Positions 8,897-18,844 are shown, counted from the first letter of the stretch. The stretch: DNA of 64,000 nt from MTP4 sp052056915 (GCF_052056915.1 NZ_CP195119.1:1736001-1800000); one strand, 5' to 3'. Numbers and translations: made by a program. Notes: a model not told the origin generated them from the sequence alone.

Positions 8897-9585
8897 ACAT
8901 CATATATACTCCAGAGAAAATCAATTTTTATTTTTTTACCTGAGGCCCGGTTATCACCCAGGGTAAAAGTTACTGTTTTGATAGTTTGCCTTGCAGATTT
9001 ATTCCGGCCACTGATTTTACGGAGAATTTTGATCGATTGAATATTGATTGAAAATTGATTGAATATTGATTGAAAATTGATTGAATATTGATTGAATATT
9101 GATTGAATATTGATTGAATATTGATTGAATATTGATTGAATCTTCGGACATTTTCTGGAGACCGGGTTTACAGACTTTTTTAGCTGCAAGGTTTGCTGGC
9201 GGACATAACCTATTGAAGGCAAGGTTTAGTTACCCATTGTCTTACCAGGCTTTTACAGACAACGGTTTCTTTTTAAAGCCAACAGGGTATCCGTGACTCA
9301 TTCTATCAGGCGCAAAGAAATCTTTATCTAATCCCTGTCCCTTTATGACGACATAGTCTAGTAATACCAATCAAAAACCCTGTATTCTCAGGGACAGATT
9401 ATAAAAACAAACCTCAATTTTCGGGTTACCTTAATAAACGAACCTGCAGGGAACCAGGAAAAGAAGCCGGTATTAGTAAGGGATCGGAAACCAGACCTGA
9501 ATCGGTCCGTCAGCAGCCCGGAAGGTCCCGGTTCCTGGCATTCCTGGAACATCCGAAAGAGGCTTTAAGAATCAGAGGCAAGGCA
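8897..9585. other. intergenic region before purL
   Basis: About 690 bp. It holds an 11-bp tandem-repeat array (separate entry) and the purL promoter region; otherwise I see no gene. Frames on the - strand across the array are repeat artefacts (NIQSIFNQ-type periodic peptides). Confidence 0.5.
9035..9144. repeat. 11-bp tandem repeat, 10 copies
   Basis: Unit GATTGAATATT, ten head-to-tail copies. Copies 2 and 4 read GATTGAAAATT and copy 10 reads GATTGAATCTT. There are no spacers, so it is not a CRISPR. Confidence 0.95.
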
Positions 9586-11733
9586 ATGTTACCTGAAGAA
9601 GACCTGAAGATCATAAAAAAAGAACTTGGGCGTGAGCCTAACCTGGTAGAGCAGGGCTGTTTTTTAAACCTGTGGAGTGAACACTGCTCATATCGTTCAA
9701 GCGCCCCCCTCCTGAAGACCTTCACCACCACAGGCGAAAATGTCCTGATAGGCCCGGGAGACGACGCTGCAATTATTAATTTCGAAGACGGGTACGTGCT
9801 CTCCATAGCCATGGAAAGCCACAACCACCCTTCCTACGTTGACCCCTACAACGGAGCAGCCACCGGAGTTGGAGGCATTGTAAGAGACGTTATTTCTATG
9901 GGGGCCCGTCCTATTGCCCTCATGGACCCGCTCTACTTCGGCCCCCTTGACACCCCGAAAAACCTCTTCCTCTTTGAACAAATCATAAAGGGAATCGCAG
10001 GGTATGGGAACTGTATCGGAGTTCCGGTGGTTAATGGTGAGACCTTCTTTGACCGGCAGTACAGTGGAAATCCCCTGGTAAACGTGGTATGCGTGGGGCT
10101 CTGCAAGGAAGAGGAAGTCATAACTTCCATCGCTAAAAAAGCAGGGAACAAGCTGGTCCTTGCGGGGTCAAGCACTGGAAAGGACGGGCTTGGAGGAGCC
10201 TCTTTTGCCTCAAGGGACCTCTCGGAATCTGCCGAAGCCGATGACAGGCCAAGCGTCCAGGTAGGCGACCCGTATACCGAAAAACTTGCCATTGAAATGA
10301 CTCTGGAAGCCACCGGAAAGGGTTATGTAAAGTCCTGCAGGGACCTCGGGGCCGCAGGTCTCGGAGGAGCAAGCTCGGAGATGGCTGCCAAAGGCAAGCT
10401 GGGAGCCCGGATCATTGCAGATGCCGTACCCCAGCGCGAACCCAACATGAACGCCTATGAAATCCTGCTTGCAGAGTCCCAGGAACGTATGCTCTTTGAA
10501 GTGGCTCCCGAAGATGTGGACGCCGTGCTTGCCCTGATCGAGAAGTATGACCTTAACGGTGCAGTTATCGGCGAGCTTACCGAAGAGCCGAACTACACAA
10601 TAGAATTCAGGGGAGAAACCGTTGCCAGCATCCCGATCGCCCTCCTTACCGAAGGAGCCCCGACTTTTGAGAGGCCCTCGAAAGCTCCGGAAGCCCGGGA
10701 AGAAGGCAAAAAACCTGACAGTCCGGCAGACCTGAAACAGGCGATCCTGAAAGTCCTTTCTTCTTACAATATAGCCTCAAAAGAATGGATCTACAGGCAA
10801 TACGACCACCAGGTCCAGCTCAGGACCGTGGTTCTTCCTGGAGAAGACTCTGGAGTCCTCAGGATCACCGACAAGAAAGGAATAGCCCTTTCCTGCGGCT
10901 GCCAGCCCAGGGCAACTCTCCTTGACCCCTATGCAGGTGGAAAGACCGCGATTATCGAAAACGCCATGAACCTTGCCGTAAAAGGAGCGGAAGGGCTGGC
11001 TATCGTAAACTGCCTGAACTTCGGAAACCCCGAACGCCCGGAAATCTACTGGCAGTTCAAGCAAGCAGTCCTGGGCCTCGGAGACGCGGCAAGGGAACTT
11101 TCGATTCCTGTTGTGGGAGGAAATGTTTCCCTCTACAACGAAAGCGACGAGTTGGGAACCGCAATTCCCCCAACGCCGTCCATCGGAATGATAGGGAAGA
11201 TGGACCTTGAAACCCATCTCCCCTCAAGCTTCTTTGCAAAAGCAGGGGACAGCATTGTCCTGGTAGGAGAAACAACTCCCGAAATGGGAGCTTCCGAGTA
11301 CTATTCCTGCCTCGGAGCCCAGGAAGCCGGAAAAGCTCCGGAAGTCCCGGAAAATGCCCCGAGATTAATAGAAGCTGTCATCAAGGCTGTGAAAAGCGGG
11401 AAACTGAGCTCTGCCCATGACCTCTCCCTTGGAGGGCTTACAGCAGGCCTTGCCAGGATGTGCAAAACCCTTGGGGCGAAAGTGGACCTGAGCGAAATTT
11501 CCGGAGACCTGCAGGCAGATGAACTCCTCTTTGCAGAAACCCCTGCAAGAGCCATCCTTGCCACTTCCGAGCCGGAAGCTCTGCAGGAAATCCTGAAAGA
11601 CGTGCCCTACACCATAATCGGGACTGTCATCGAGGGTGCCCTGGAGATCAAAGGAAAGGACTTTGAAATATCCCTTTCCCCGGAAGAACTCACTGCAGCA
11701 TACAAAAGCCTGACCGATTTTATGATGGGATAA
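9586..11733 (+). CDS. purL: phosphoribosylformylglycinamidine synthase subunit PurL
   Basis: 715 residues, the normal length of the small (archaeal/Gram-positive type) PurL that works with separate PurS and PurQ subunits. It converts FGAR to FGAM using ATP and ammonia from PurQ. Visible motifs: LWSEHCSYRSS near residue 30, MESHNHPSYVDPYNGAATGVGGIVRD, GNCIGVPVVNGE, the central NCLNFGNPERPE and VVGGNVSLYNE of the second AIRS-like half, and AHDLSLGGL near the C-terminus. No purS or purQ gene is adjacent. The start ATG follows AGGCA; an upstream purine-rich stretch does not give a stronger start. Confidence 0.96.
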   Translation: MLPEEDLKIIKKELGREPNLVEQGCFLNLWSEHCSYRSSAPLLKTFTTTGENVLIGPGDDAAIINFEDGYVLSIAMESHNHPSYVDPYNGAATGVGGIVRDVISMGARPIALMDPLYFGPLDTPKNLFLFEQIIKGIAGYGNCIGVPVVNGETFFDRQYSGNPLVNVVCVGLCKEEEVITSIAKKAGNKLVLAGSSTGKDGLGGASFASRDLSESAEADDRPSVQVGDPYTEKLAIEMTLEATGKGYVKSCRDLGAAGLGGASSEMAAKGKLGARIIADAVPQREPNMNAYEILLAESQERMLFEVAPEDVDAVLALIEKYDLNGAVIGELTEEPNYTIEFRGETVASIPIALLTEGAPTFERPSKAPEAREEGKKPDSPADLKQAILKVLSSYNIASKEWIYRQYDHQVQLRTVVLPGEDSGVLRITDKKGIALSCGCQPRATLLDPYAGGKTAIIENAMNLAVKGAEGLAIVNCLNFGNPERPEIYWQFKQAVLGLGDAARELSIPVVGGNVSLYNESDELGTAIPPTPSIGMIGKMDLETHLPSSFFAKAGDSIVLVGETTPEMGASEYYSCLGAQEAGKAPEVPENAPRLIEAVIKAVKSGKLSSAHDLSLGGLTAGLARMCKTLGAKVDLSEISGDLQADELLFAETPARAILATSEPEALQEILKDVPYTIIGTVIEGALEIKGKDFEISLSPEELTAAYKSLTDFMMG

Positions 11734-11798
11734 CTCCCATCACCCATTTCATAATTTTTTGCAAACTTAATTTTTTATCCTGAATAATTTTCCGGAAT

Positions 11799-11910
11799 AA
11801 TTTTGACCAGAATCATTTAAAATGGGGTCGTATTTCACAGGATCGTTTTAACAAGGATCGTTTTTTCAGGGTCGTATTTCACAGGATCATTTTGACCAGA
11901 ATCATTTTAC
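11799..11910. repeat. nested direct repeats between purL and the GH57 genes
   Basis: A segment GGGTCGTATTTCACAGGATC occurs at about 11825 and again at about 11869. A second element, ATTTTGACCAGAATCATTT, flanks them at about 11799 and 11890. The arrangement suggests past duplication. No gene lies in this 290-bp gap. Confidence 0.75.
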
Positions 11911-12020
11911 AGTGATTGCTACGGATTTTATCCGGGGTACCTGACCTTTTAGCGCCCTCTAATCCGGCAGCGTGGGAAACAATAGGTTTTAGTACCTCAA
12001 CCGTACATCATAATTATGTT

Positions 12021-13328
12021 ATGAAAGCGGTATGCATGTGCGGGGGGGTGCACTTGCCTTACAGTCCTAAATGGTACTGGCCTGTAGAAGGTTTTTCAGG
12101 GACACCTGAACCCAACCGATACTTCGATATGAAGCACATTTTTATGCGGTTTCAGGAAACAGGGAGGGAGCTGTTGCGCCTTAACGACCTGCTGCTGGAA
12201 TCCATAGAAGGAGGAGGCAGGTATGCCCTGAACCTCTCGGGACTTTTCCTGGAACAATGCAGGTGGGACCCGGAACTTGTTGATTCTTTCCGCGACCTCC
12301 GAGAAAGTAGAGGCGTGGAATTTACAGGGAACTGTTACTATCACTCCCTGAGTGCCCTTTACCCTGACCCGACCTGGTTCAGGGAAGAAGTGTTGAAGCA
12401 TAGAGAAATAAGCAAGGAAATGCTTGGGGCTGCCCCTGAGACTTTCGTAAACACCGAACTCCTGTTTTCCGGGAAAGTGGGAAAGCTACTTTCGGGGATG
12501 GGGTTTAAATGCCTTATTGCCGAAGGCTCTTCAAATCTAACTAACGGATATGACCCGGCATATGTCTACGAAAATGATCTCCCGACCCTGCTCAGGCATA
12601 TAAACCTGAGTGAAGACCTCGAACTCCGTTTCTCGGAAAAAGACTGGGAAGGCTACCCCCTGATCCCGGAAAAGTTCGCGGACTGGATAAACAGCATGGA
12701 GGGAGAGGTCCTTACACTTTATTTCAACTACAGTAGCCTCTATTTCCACCACCGGAAAAAGAGTTTGGTTGCCGACTTTATCCGGGAGCTTCCGGAAAAA
12801 CTTGAAGAAAGGGGGATCAGCATGCTTACACCTTCGGAAGCTGTAAAGAGATTTAAGCCCGTAAAACTTCCCACCCTGAAAACCGAGCAGACGATCCGCT
12901 ACGGGATGCATAATGCTCTCGGGAATAAGGCCCAGCAGCTCTATTTGAGGGAACTTGTACAGATAGGAGAGGAACTTAAAGAGGTAGGTAGGAAAGGAAG
13001 CCCTAACTACGGAAAACTGAAGCGGGTTTTCGGCTACCTCCAGCAAGGCGACATCCTCTTTTCCATGAAATCCGGGGAAAATATAAGGGAAGGATACGAG
13101 AAGGCTGTTAACTATTATTCCATACTCTCGGATTTCAGGCGAGCCGTCCTGGAGGAAAGCACTGTTCCGGAAAAAAGGGTAATTCCGGAGAAAAAGACTG
13201 CTACATCGAAGAGAACAGTTACAGAAGAAAGTTCCTTTCCAGAGGAGAGAGACATTCAGGAGAAAAGTGAGGGTCAAGGGAAGAGAGATATTCAGGAGAA
13301 AAGGACTGTCTGGGAGGAGAAAGCATGA
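12021..13328 (+). CDS. GH57-like protein with altered catalytic region
   Basis: 435 residues from ATG 12021 (MKAVCMCGGVHLPY), where similarity to its neighbour begins; the frame is open upstream to 11916 but those residues look non-coding. It is a paralogue of the next gene. It keeps a region-3-like FVNTELLF (Glu nucleophile position), but the region-4 motif MDYETFGEH is replaced by FNYSSLYFHH, so the expected catalytic Asp is Asn. The last ~55 residues are a repetitive Lys/Glu-rich tail (PEKR, QEKR units). It may be a regulatory or binding partner rather than an active amylase. Its stop overlaps the next start (ATGA). Confidence 0.75.
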   Translation: MKAVCMCGGVHLPYSPKWYWPVEGFSGTPEPNRYFDMKHIFMRFQETGRELLRLNDLLLESIEGGGRYALNLSGLFLEQCRWDPELVDSFRDLRESRGVEFTGNCYYHSLSALYPDPTWFREEVLKHREISKEMLGAAPETFVNTELLFSGKVGKLLSGMGFKCLIAEGSSNLTNGYDPAYVYENDLPTLLRHINLSEDLELRFSEKDWEGYPLIPEKFADWINSMEGEVLTLYFNYSSLYFHHRKKSLVADFIRELPEKLEERGISMLTPSEAVKRFKPVKLPTLKTEQTIRYGMHNALGNKAQQLYLRELVQIGEELKEVGRKGSPNYGKLKRVFGYLQQGDILFSMKSGENIREGYEKAVNYYSILSDFRRAVLEESTVPEKRVIPEKKTATSKRTVTEESSFPEERDIQEKSEGQGKRDIQEKRTVWEEKA

Positions 13329-14521
13329 CATCCCTTTGCCTTTATTTCCAGATACACCAGCCTTTCCGGCTGCGCTGGTTCTGGCCCGATGACAGAACCG
13401 GTTTTTTCCGCTATTTCGATGAAAGGGGAGACCGCGAGATTTTCAAGAGAGTGGCAGAAAAATGCTACCTACCTGCCAACAGGGTCCTCCTGGAAGCCCT
13501 GGACGAGCACAGGGGAGAATTTAAATTCGCCCTTTCGGTTACAGGAACCCATCTGGAGCAGTGCGAACTCTGGGAAGAAGAAGTGCTCGAAGACTTCAGA
13601 GAGATGGCGAAAACCGGAGCTGTGGAGTTCCTGGATGAGACCTGCTACCATTCAATCTCAAGCCTTTTTGAGGATAAAACGGAATTTATTGAAGAGATAA
13701 GGGAACACCGCAGGCTCATGAAAGACCTTCTCGGAGTAAAACCCGAAGTGTTCCGGAATACAGAGCTACTTTACAATAACACGATAGGGAAAATTGCCTC
13801 GGATCTCGGATACAAAGCAGTCCTTACGGAAGGTGCGGACCACATGCTCGGCTGGAGGTCCCCGAACTTTGTGTACGAAGCAACGGGTTCGGGAATACCG
13901 ATCCTCGTCAGGAACTACAAGCTGAGCGACGATATAGGGTACCGTTTTTCGGCCCGCTGGTGGGACGGCTACCCCCTGACTGCGGAAAAATGGGCTCAAT
14001 GGGCTTCCGGCATCAGGGAAGATTGCATCAACATTTTTATGGATTATGAGACTTTCGGGGAGCACCAGTGGGAAGAAACAGGCATCTTTGCATTTCTGAG
14101 AAACTTCCCGGAGAAAGTCTTAGAGACTCGTTTGAATTTCGACACCCCCTCAGAAGTTGTGAAAAAATATACTCCGGTAGCGGAAATCGATGTAGGGGAC
14201 TTTACCACAATTTCCTGGGCGGACATGGAACGCGACACCAGCGCCTGGCTGGGAAACGATATGCAAAGACGTTGTTTTGAAGAAATAAAACTCCTTGAAC
14301 CTTTTGTGAAAAAAACCGGGGACCAGGAACTCCTTAACATCTGGAAGCACCTGCTGACCTCGGACCACTACTACTACATGTGCACAAAATGGCTCGGGGA
14401 CGGGGACGTTCATTCTTACTTCAGCGTACACCCGACTCCCTATGATGCCGGCGTGAATTTCATGGCCGCATTAATGGACTTCAAGGCGAGGGTGTTCAGA
14501 AAACTCAGCACAATAGCTTAA
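13325..14521 (+). CDS. GH57 family glycoside hydrolase (alpha-amylase type)
   Basis: 398 residues, similar in plan to MJ1611-type methanogen amylases. Family motifs are intact: the N-terminal IHQPFRLR (region 1), FRNTELLYNN (region 3, nucleophile Glu) and IFMDYETFGEHQ (region 4, acid/base Asp). No signal peptide, so it should act in the cytoplasm, probably on glycogen. It is translationally coupled to the preceding GH57-like gene by an ATGA overlap and sits upstream of an ACT/V4R protein and a GH15 glucoamylase. Together they look like a unit for breakdown of stored polysaccharide. Confidence 0.88.
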   Translation: MTSLCLYFQIHQPFRLRWFWPDDRTGFFRYFDERGDREIFKRVAEKCYLPANRVLLEALDEHRGEFKFALSVTGTHLEQCELWEEEVLEDFREMAKTGAVEFLDETCYHSISSLFEDKTEFIEEIREHRRLMKDLLGVKPEVFRNTELLYNNTIGKIASDLGYKAVLTEGADHMLGWRSPNFVYEATGSGIPILVRNYKLSDDIGYRFSARWWDGYPLTAEKWAQWASGIREDCINIFMDYETFGEHQWEETGIFAFLRNFPEKVLETRLNFDTPSEVVKKYTPVAEIDVGDFTTISWADMERDTSAWLGNDMQRRCFEEIKLLEPFVKKTGDQELLNIWKHLLTSDHYYYMCTKWLGDGDVHSYFSVHPTPYDAGVNFMAALMDFKARVFRKLSTIA

Positions 14522-14559
14522 TCAAATGTATACATAACTAATTCAGGGGAGCAAAGTCT

Positions 14560-15369
14560 ATGGTTCGAGACTTGTGCATGTTTGCAGGCCATAATGAAAA
14601 TACACAGATCGCGTGGTTTAAGATCACTTACTCAAAAGATCCTGGCTCGTTATCATCAATAATCAATTTTATGGAAAGCCATGAGGTGCAGACCAAGTTC
14701 GGGCACCTCGACAACATCACACAGCAAACAGGAGAGTACTCAATATTTACGGAAATCGGAAAAGACGTAGACGTTGATGACCTTGCCAGAAAGATAGGAG
14801 AACTGGAAGCTGTAGAGAAAGTCGAACATGGGATTTCGGAACACAGGATGATCCATCTGGTGGACTTCCCATTAAATGTGATCGGAGTCAGGGGAATCAT
14901 TGCACGGGCACCCACCCTTGTAGATATCATCAGGACTCTGAATGATAGCGCCCCACATGCCGAGGGTCTGCTCACCCTTTCCGGCCTGCGGGGGGGGATC
15001 CACGCTGCAAAGTATTTCAGGAATATCATGCCCCTTGACGATAAAAACTTCGCCAGCATCCTGGCAGAACTTTACAGGGCCGTTGGCTGGGGCATCCTGG
15101 AAATCGATTGCGACCCGGAAACCTTTGAAGGAAAAATCATTGTCAAAGAATCCTTCATTGCAGACGTCTACGGGGAAACGGACCAGCCGGTATGTGCCTA
15201 CATGAGCGGATACTTCGCAGGCTACCTGACCGAATACTCAGGGAAGAACATAAGGGTCAGGGAAGTTAGTTGCAAAGCCACGGGGCATGAGGTCTGCGAA
15301 CATATCATCTCCCCTGCCCCATCCGGTGAAAACCAGGAACATGTGATCACAAGAGGGGTTAGCAGGTGA
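14560..15369 (+). CDS. ACT-like plus V4R domain protein
   Basis: 269 residues. Residues about 15-95 resemble an ACT-type ligand-binding fold (AWFKITYSKDPGSLSSIINFM). Residues about 120-260 are a V4R domain (LRGGIHAAKYFRNIM ... FIADVYGETDQPVCAYMSGYFAGYL ... VSCKATGHEVCEHII), including the paired cysteines typical of V4R small-molecule-binding domains. No HTH is visible, so it is more likely a sensor than a direct repressor. Its stop overlaps the next gene's GTG start (GTGA), which ties it to the glucoamylase. Confidence 0.82.
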   Translation: MVRDLCMFAGHNENTQIAWFKITYSKDPGSLSSIINFMESHEVQTKFGHLDNITQQTGEYSIFTEIGKDVDVDDLARKIGELEAVEKVEHGISEHRMIHLVDFPLNVIGVRGIIARAPTLVDIIRTLNDSAPHAEGLLTLSGLRGGIHAAKYFRNIMPLDDKNFASILAELYRAVGWGILEIDCDPETFEGKIIVKESFIADVYGETDQPVCAYMSGYFAGYLTEYSGKNIRVREVSCKATGHEVCEHIISPAPSGENQEHVITRGVSR

Positions 15370-17351
15370 TCAAACAACCCAATGTCATTCTGGGAAATGC
15401 AGAACTGCTCGTGACAATGGGCAGGAAGGGGGAACTTTTCGGCTTTTTTTACCCACGGAGAGACCACGCCCAGCATATTGATGAGTCTCTTGCCTGTATC
15501 CATACTGGAGAAACTCTCCTCTGGACAAACAGCAACGACTGGCAATCAATTCAGAACTACATAGAGGACACAAACATCGTGTCCACAAAGCTTTACCATG
15601 ATTCGGGAATCCGGATTTCGATCCTGGACCTGGTTCACCCTGATGTTCCGGTTCTAATCCGCAGGTTCAAGATCCAGTCCCAGAAAAAAATATCAGGGAA
15701 GTTTTATTACTATTCGAACTTCAACGTAGGGGAGACCTCAAAGAAAAATTCAGGTTACTGCGACTCAAAAGCCCGCCTGATAGTACAGTACTGGCAAGAC
15801 TACTATATCGGAATCCACTCCATGCCAGATTTTTCGGAATGGCAGGTAGGAAAAGCGATGGACACCATCTGGTGGACGAATTCCAGGTACGACATGGAAG
15901 ACGGGAAACTCCAGAATAATAAGGAGGACATTGGGAACATAAACAACGCTGCGGGCTGGGACCTCGAACTGGAAGCTGATGGCACCAACGAGTTTGTGAT
16001 TTTCATTGGCGCAGCTCCTACCCGCAACCTCCTCTACAAACGGATGCAGGAACTTTCAAAACTGCCCCTTGAACAGATCTTCGAAAAGACAAGAGAACAC
16101 TGGGTTATGTGGCTGTCCAAAAAACAGGTGCTGAAAATGCCAGGCCTCGAAGGTTATAACAACCTCCGCCAGGAACTTTTCAACGCCTACAACCGCTCCC
16201 TGCTCGTGCTCTACCTTATGAACGACCACGAAAACGGCTCCTTTGTGGCTGCCCCCGAATTTGATTCCAACTTTGAGAAATGCGGAGGGTACGGTTTTTG
16301 CTGGAACCGTGACAGTTCCGAATTGGTGCTCGCCCTGAAACATTCAGGTTATCCCGAATATTGTGACAGGTTTTTCAAGTGGTGCATCAGGACCCAGCTC
16401 CCCAACGGCTCCTGGTTCCAGCGCTACTGGCTGGACGGGAGTAAGGCTCCTTCCTGGGGCAACTTTGATTATTCCACCCAGATCGACGAAACCGGTTCCA
16501 CCCTCTATGCCATGGACGTATATTACAGGATCCTGGAAGGCCTGAAAAAAATAGAGTTCCTGGAGGAAGTCTGGGTTTCGGTGCTGCGAGCTGCCGAATA
16601 CCTGATGAAAAGGACAAAAACGGGGCTGCATGAAAGCTGCATGGACCTCTGGGAAACATACTACGGAATTTTCACTTATACGAACGCCTCGATCTATGCA
16701 GGTCTCATGGGAGCTTCCCACCTGGCTGAGGAAAACGGAGAGGCGGGAATGGCCAGGCGCTGGAAAAAGCGGGCTGAATTTATAAAGCAGGCTACCATCG
16801 ACCGCTTCTGGCTCCAGGAAGGCTATTTTGCAAAGGGAGTTGTAAACGAAAAGCTGGACAAGACGATGGATGCAAGCGTCCTTGCCACCTATATTCCTTT
16901 CGGGATGCTCTCCCCGCGAAACCCGGTGGAAAGGGACATGATCTTCTTCCTTATCGAAAACATCCAGAAAAAGCTTTCCAGCCCGGTAAACCGGCACTAC
17001 GGGATCAGACGCTACGAAAACGACAGCTACATCAACGGGAACCCCTGGCTTGTAACAACCCTCTGGCTCTCGGAAGCCATGTTTGCCCTGGCCCTGGCCC
17101 TTCCTTACGAAAAAGAAAAAGACCAGTATGAAGAGACCCGGAAAAAGCTGACCGAGGAAGGGATCAGGTTCCTTAAATGGAGTCTTGCAGGCACTACCAG
17201 TGCAGGGCTCCTCCCTGAACAGGTGGACAAGTCCACAGGCAGGCCTGCCTGGGCAATTCCCCTGGGCTGGAGCTGCTCCCTTATGCTTGACAACATCCTC
17301 CTCCTGGACAAAATCTGCAGGAGAAAAGCCGGAAATGAGGCCGAAGGCTGA
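15366..17351 (+). CDS. GH15 family glucoamylase-like hydrolase
   Basis: 661 residues starting with GTG that overlaps the previous stop by 4 nt. The N-terminal ~260 residues are the beta-sandwich domain seen in archaeal and bacterial GH15 enzymes; the rest is the (alpha/alpha)6 barrel. Visible catalytic-region motifs include CWNRDSSELV, the DETGST segment and DLWETYYGIFTYTNASIYAGL (general acid Glu in the DLWE position). No signal peptide, so it should release glucose from internal oligosaccharides or glycogen. It follows the GH57 pair and probably completes their work. The region after the stop is purine-rich. Confidence 0.9.
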   Translation: MIKQPNVILGNAELLVTMGRKGELFGFFYPRRDHAQHIDESLACIHTGETLLWTNSNDWQSIQNYIEDTNIVSTKLYHDSGIRISILDLVHPDVPVLIRRFKIQSQKKISGKFYYYSNFNVGETSKKNSGYCDSKARLIVQYWQDYYIGIHSMPDFSEWQVGKAMDTIWWTNSRYDMEDGKLQNNKEDIGNINNAAGWDLELEADGTNEFVIFIGAAPTRNLLYKRMQELSKLPLEQIFEKTREHWVMWLSKKQVLKMPGLEGYNNLRQELFNAYNRSLLVLYLMNDHENGSFVAAPEFDSNFEKCGGYGFCWNRDSSELVLALKHSGYPEYCDRFFKWCIRTQLPNGSWFQRYWLDGSKAPSWGNFDYSTQIDETGSTLYAMDVYYRILEGLKKIEFLEEVWVSVLRAAEYLMKRTKTGLHESCMDLWETYYGIFTYTNASIYAGLMGASHLAEENGEAGMARRWKKRAEFIKQATIDRFWLQEGYFAKGVVNEKLDKTMDASVLATYIPFGMLSPRNPVERDMIFFLIENIQKKLSSPVNRHYGIRRYENDSYINGNPWLVTTLWLSEAMFALALALPYEKEKDQYEETRKKLTEEGIRFLKWSLAGTTSAGLLPEQVDKSTGRPAWAIPLGWSCSLMLDNILLLDKICRRKAGNEAEG

Positions 17352-17486
17352 AAATGAATAAAAAAGAAGGCTGAAAAGGGGAAAAACGGGACAAAAGCGG
17401 TAAAAAGAGGAGTAAAAACTGAAAAAATATGGGTACTTCATTTATAGTCAATGACCCAAATTCCTTCACCAATCTCAAGTGAAATT

Positions 17487-17559
17487 TTAACCACAGAAAG
17501 CACGGAATAAAGGATATGGGAGTACAATACTTCCGTGTTTTCGGTGTCTTCCGTGGTTA
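17487..17559. repeat. imperfect inverted repeat of the CACGGAA/TTCCGTG type
   Basis: The left arm (TTAACCACAGAAAGCACGGAA, 17487-17507) is matched by TTCCGTG at 17531 and TTCCGTGGTTA at 17549-17559. It can fold into a long hairpin. Short elements with this word composition are scattered in many methanogen genomes. It could also serve as a bidirectional terminator between the convergent GH15 and sppA genes. Confidence 0.6.
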
Positions 17560-17616
17560 TAGTATAAAGTGTAAATATTTATGTCCAGGACTATAGTTCC
17601 AGATCTTTTTAACACT

Positions 17617-18588
17617 TCATGCCTGGATTTTCCCGTAGGGGCTTTCTTCATAATAACTAACAAACTGCCGGACTGCATCGGAACTCAAAGCATCGGAACT
17701 CGACGATTCCGAGCCCAGGAGAAGTCTTGAGAGGGTTGCTCTGTTCATATACACGACCCTCGGTTCCCCTTCGATGCCTCCAAGTTCGGCAGCCTTATCA
17801 ATGGCGTCGTAAAGGTTTCCCATTTCGTCTACAAGTCCGAGTTCCTTAGCCGTTTTCCCCGTATATATGCGCCCGTCGGCAATGGCCTTTACATCACCTC
17901 GCGTCATGTTCCGTCCTTCGGCAATCTGGGCCACGAAGTCTTCGTAGCTTTCGAGAACCACCCTGTCAGCGTGTTCTTTTTCCTCATCAGTGAGTCCGCG
18001 CCAGGAGCCACCCATGTCTTTCAGTTCCCCGGACTTTGAGATGTAAAACTCAACTCCCTCTTCCTCATAGAAAGCAGACATGTTCTGGAAGATCCAGATC
18101 ACCCCGATCGACCCGGTGCTTGTGGAAGGATTTGCAATAATGTAGTCCGCCGGAGCCGAGATGTAGTAAGCAGCACTAGCAGCCATATCTCCCATAGAGA
18201 TCACTACAGGGACGCCTTCTTCCTGGGCCTTCTGGATCTCGCCTACAACTTCCTGGGCAGCTGCGGGTGACCCCCCAGGGCTGTTGACCCGGAGCACTAT
18301 GGCACTGACCTGTTCATCTTCCACAGCCCGCTGGATATTTTCAGAAATTTCTTCGGAGGTTGCATACCCAAGCCCGGAAGGGATGTTTCCGGTAAGCATG
18401 GTGCCCTGGACATAAATTACGGCCACCTTATCCGAGGTACCCAGGTCCCCTTCAAAGCCAAAGCCGTAAAAAATTGCCATCATACTTACCCCTATGACCA
18501 GAAGCAGGGCGATTACCACGACCACGTAAGATATGTGGTTGCGTTTCTTTTTTTCAGGTACCGGGGAAGAAGAGGTGTTTGAATCCAT
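17617..18588 (-). CDS. sppA: signal peptide peptidase SppA
   Basis: 323 residues, the short single-domain SppA form of archaea and Bacillus. One N-terminal membrane helix (about residues 19-42) anchors a catalytic domain outside the cytoplasm. Clp-fold motifs are visible: VNSPGGSPAAA (101-110), the nucleophile Ser138 in MAASAAYY, STSTGSIGV, and the probable general base Lys190 in SGELKDMG. It degrades signal peptide remnants and perhaps other membrane peptides. It faces the glucoamylase gene convergently and is transcribed divergently from metG. Confidence 0.93.
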   Translation of the reverse strand: MDSNTSSSPVPEKKKRNHISYVVVVIALLLVIGVSMMAIFYGFGFEGDLGTSDKVAVIYVQGTMLTGNIPSGLGYATSEEISENIQRAVEDEQVSAIVLRVNSPGGSPAAAQEVVGEIQKAQEEGVPVVISMGDMAASAAYYISAPADYIIANPSTSTGSIGVIWIFQNMSAFYEEEGVEFYISKSGELKDMGGSWRGLTDEEKEHADRVVLESYEDFVAQIAEGRNMTRGDVKAIADGRIYTGKTAKELGLVDEMGNLYDAIDKAAELGGIEGEPRVVYMNRATLSRLLLGSESSSSDALSSDAVRQFVSYYEESPYGKIQA

Positions 18589-18844
18589 GATTTAACTCTC
18601 GCGTCGCTAAACATCAATATTAACCTATTTGGAATTAAGAATCGATTTCGGATTACGAATCAATTACGTATTCAAGCCCCTGACTTAAGGAAATGAGAAT
18701 TTTTCCGGAAGCAAAACGGAAAGGGCGGAAATCGGGAATAAAACCCTCTGTCATCAGGACATCCGAATAGGAGTTCTTTTCGGCATTCATTATTAATATT
18801 ACTTTCCGAGACCTCTTTTGAAACCATTTCCGGATAATAGATCG

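Noticed and set aside
8893..9222. 109-codon frame on the - strand across the 11-bp array
   Set aside because: The protein is a periodic artefact of the repeat (NQYSIN/IQSIF words).
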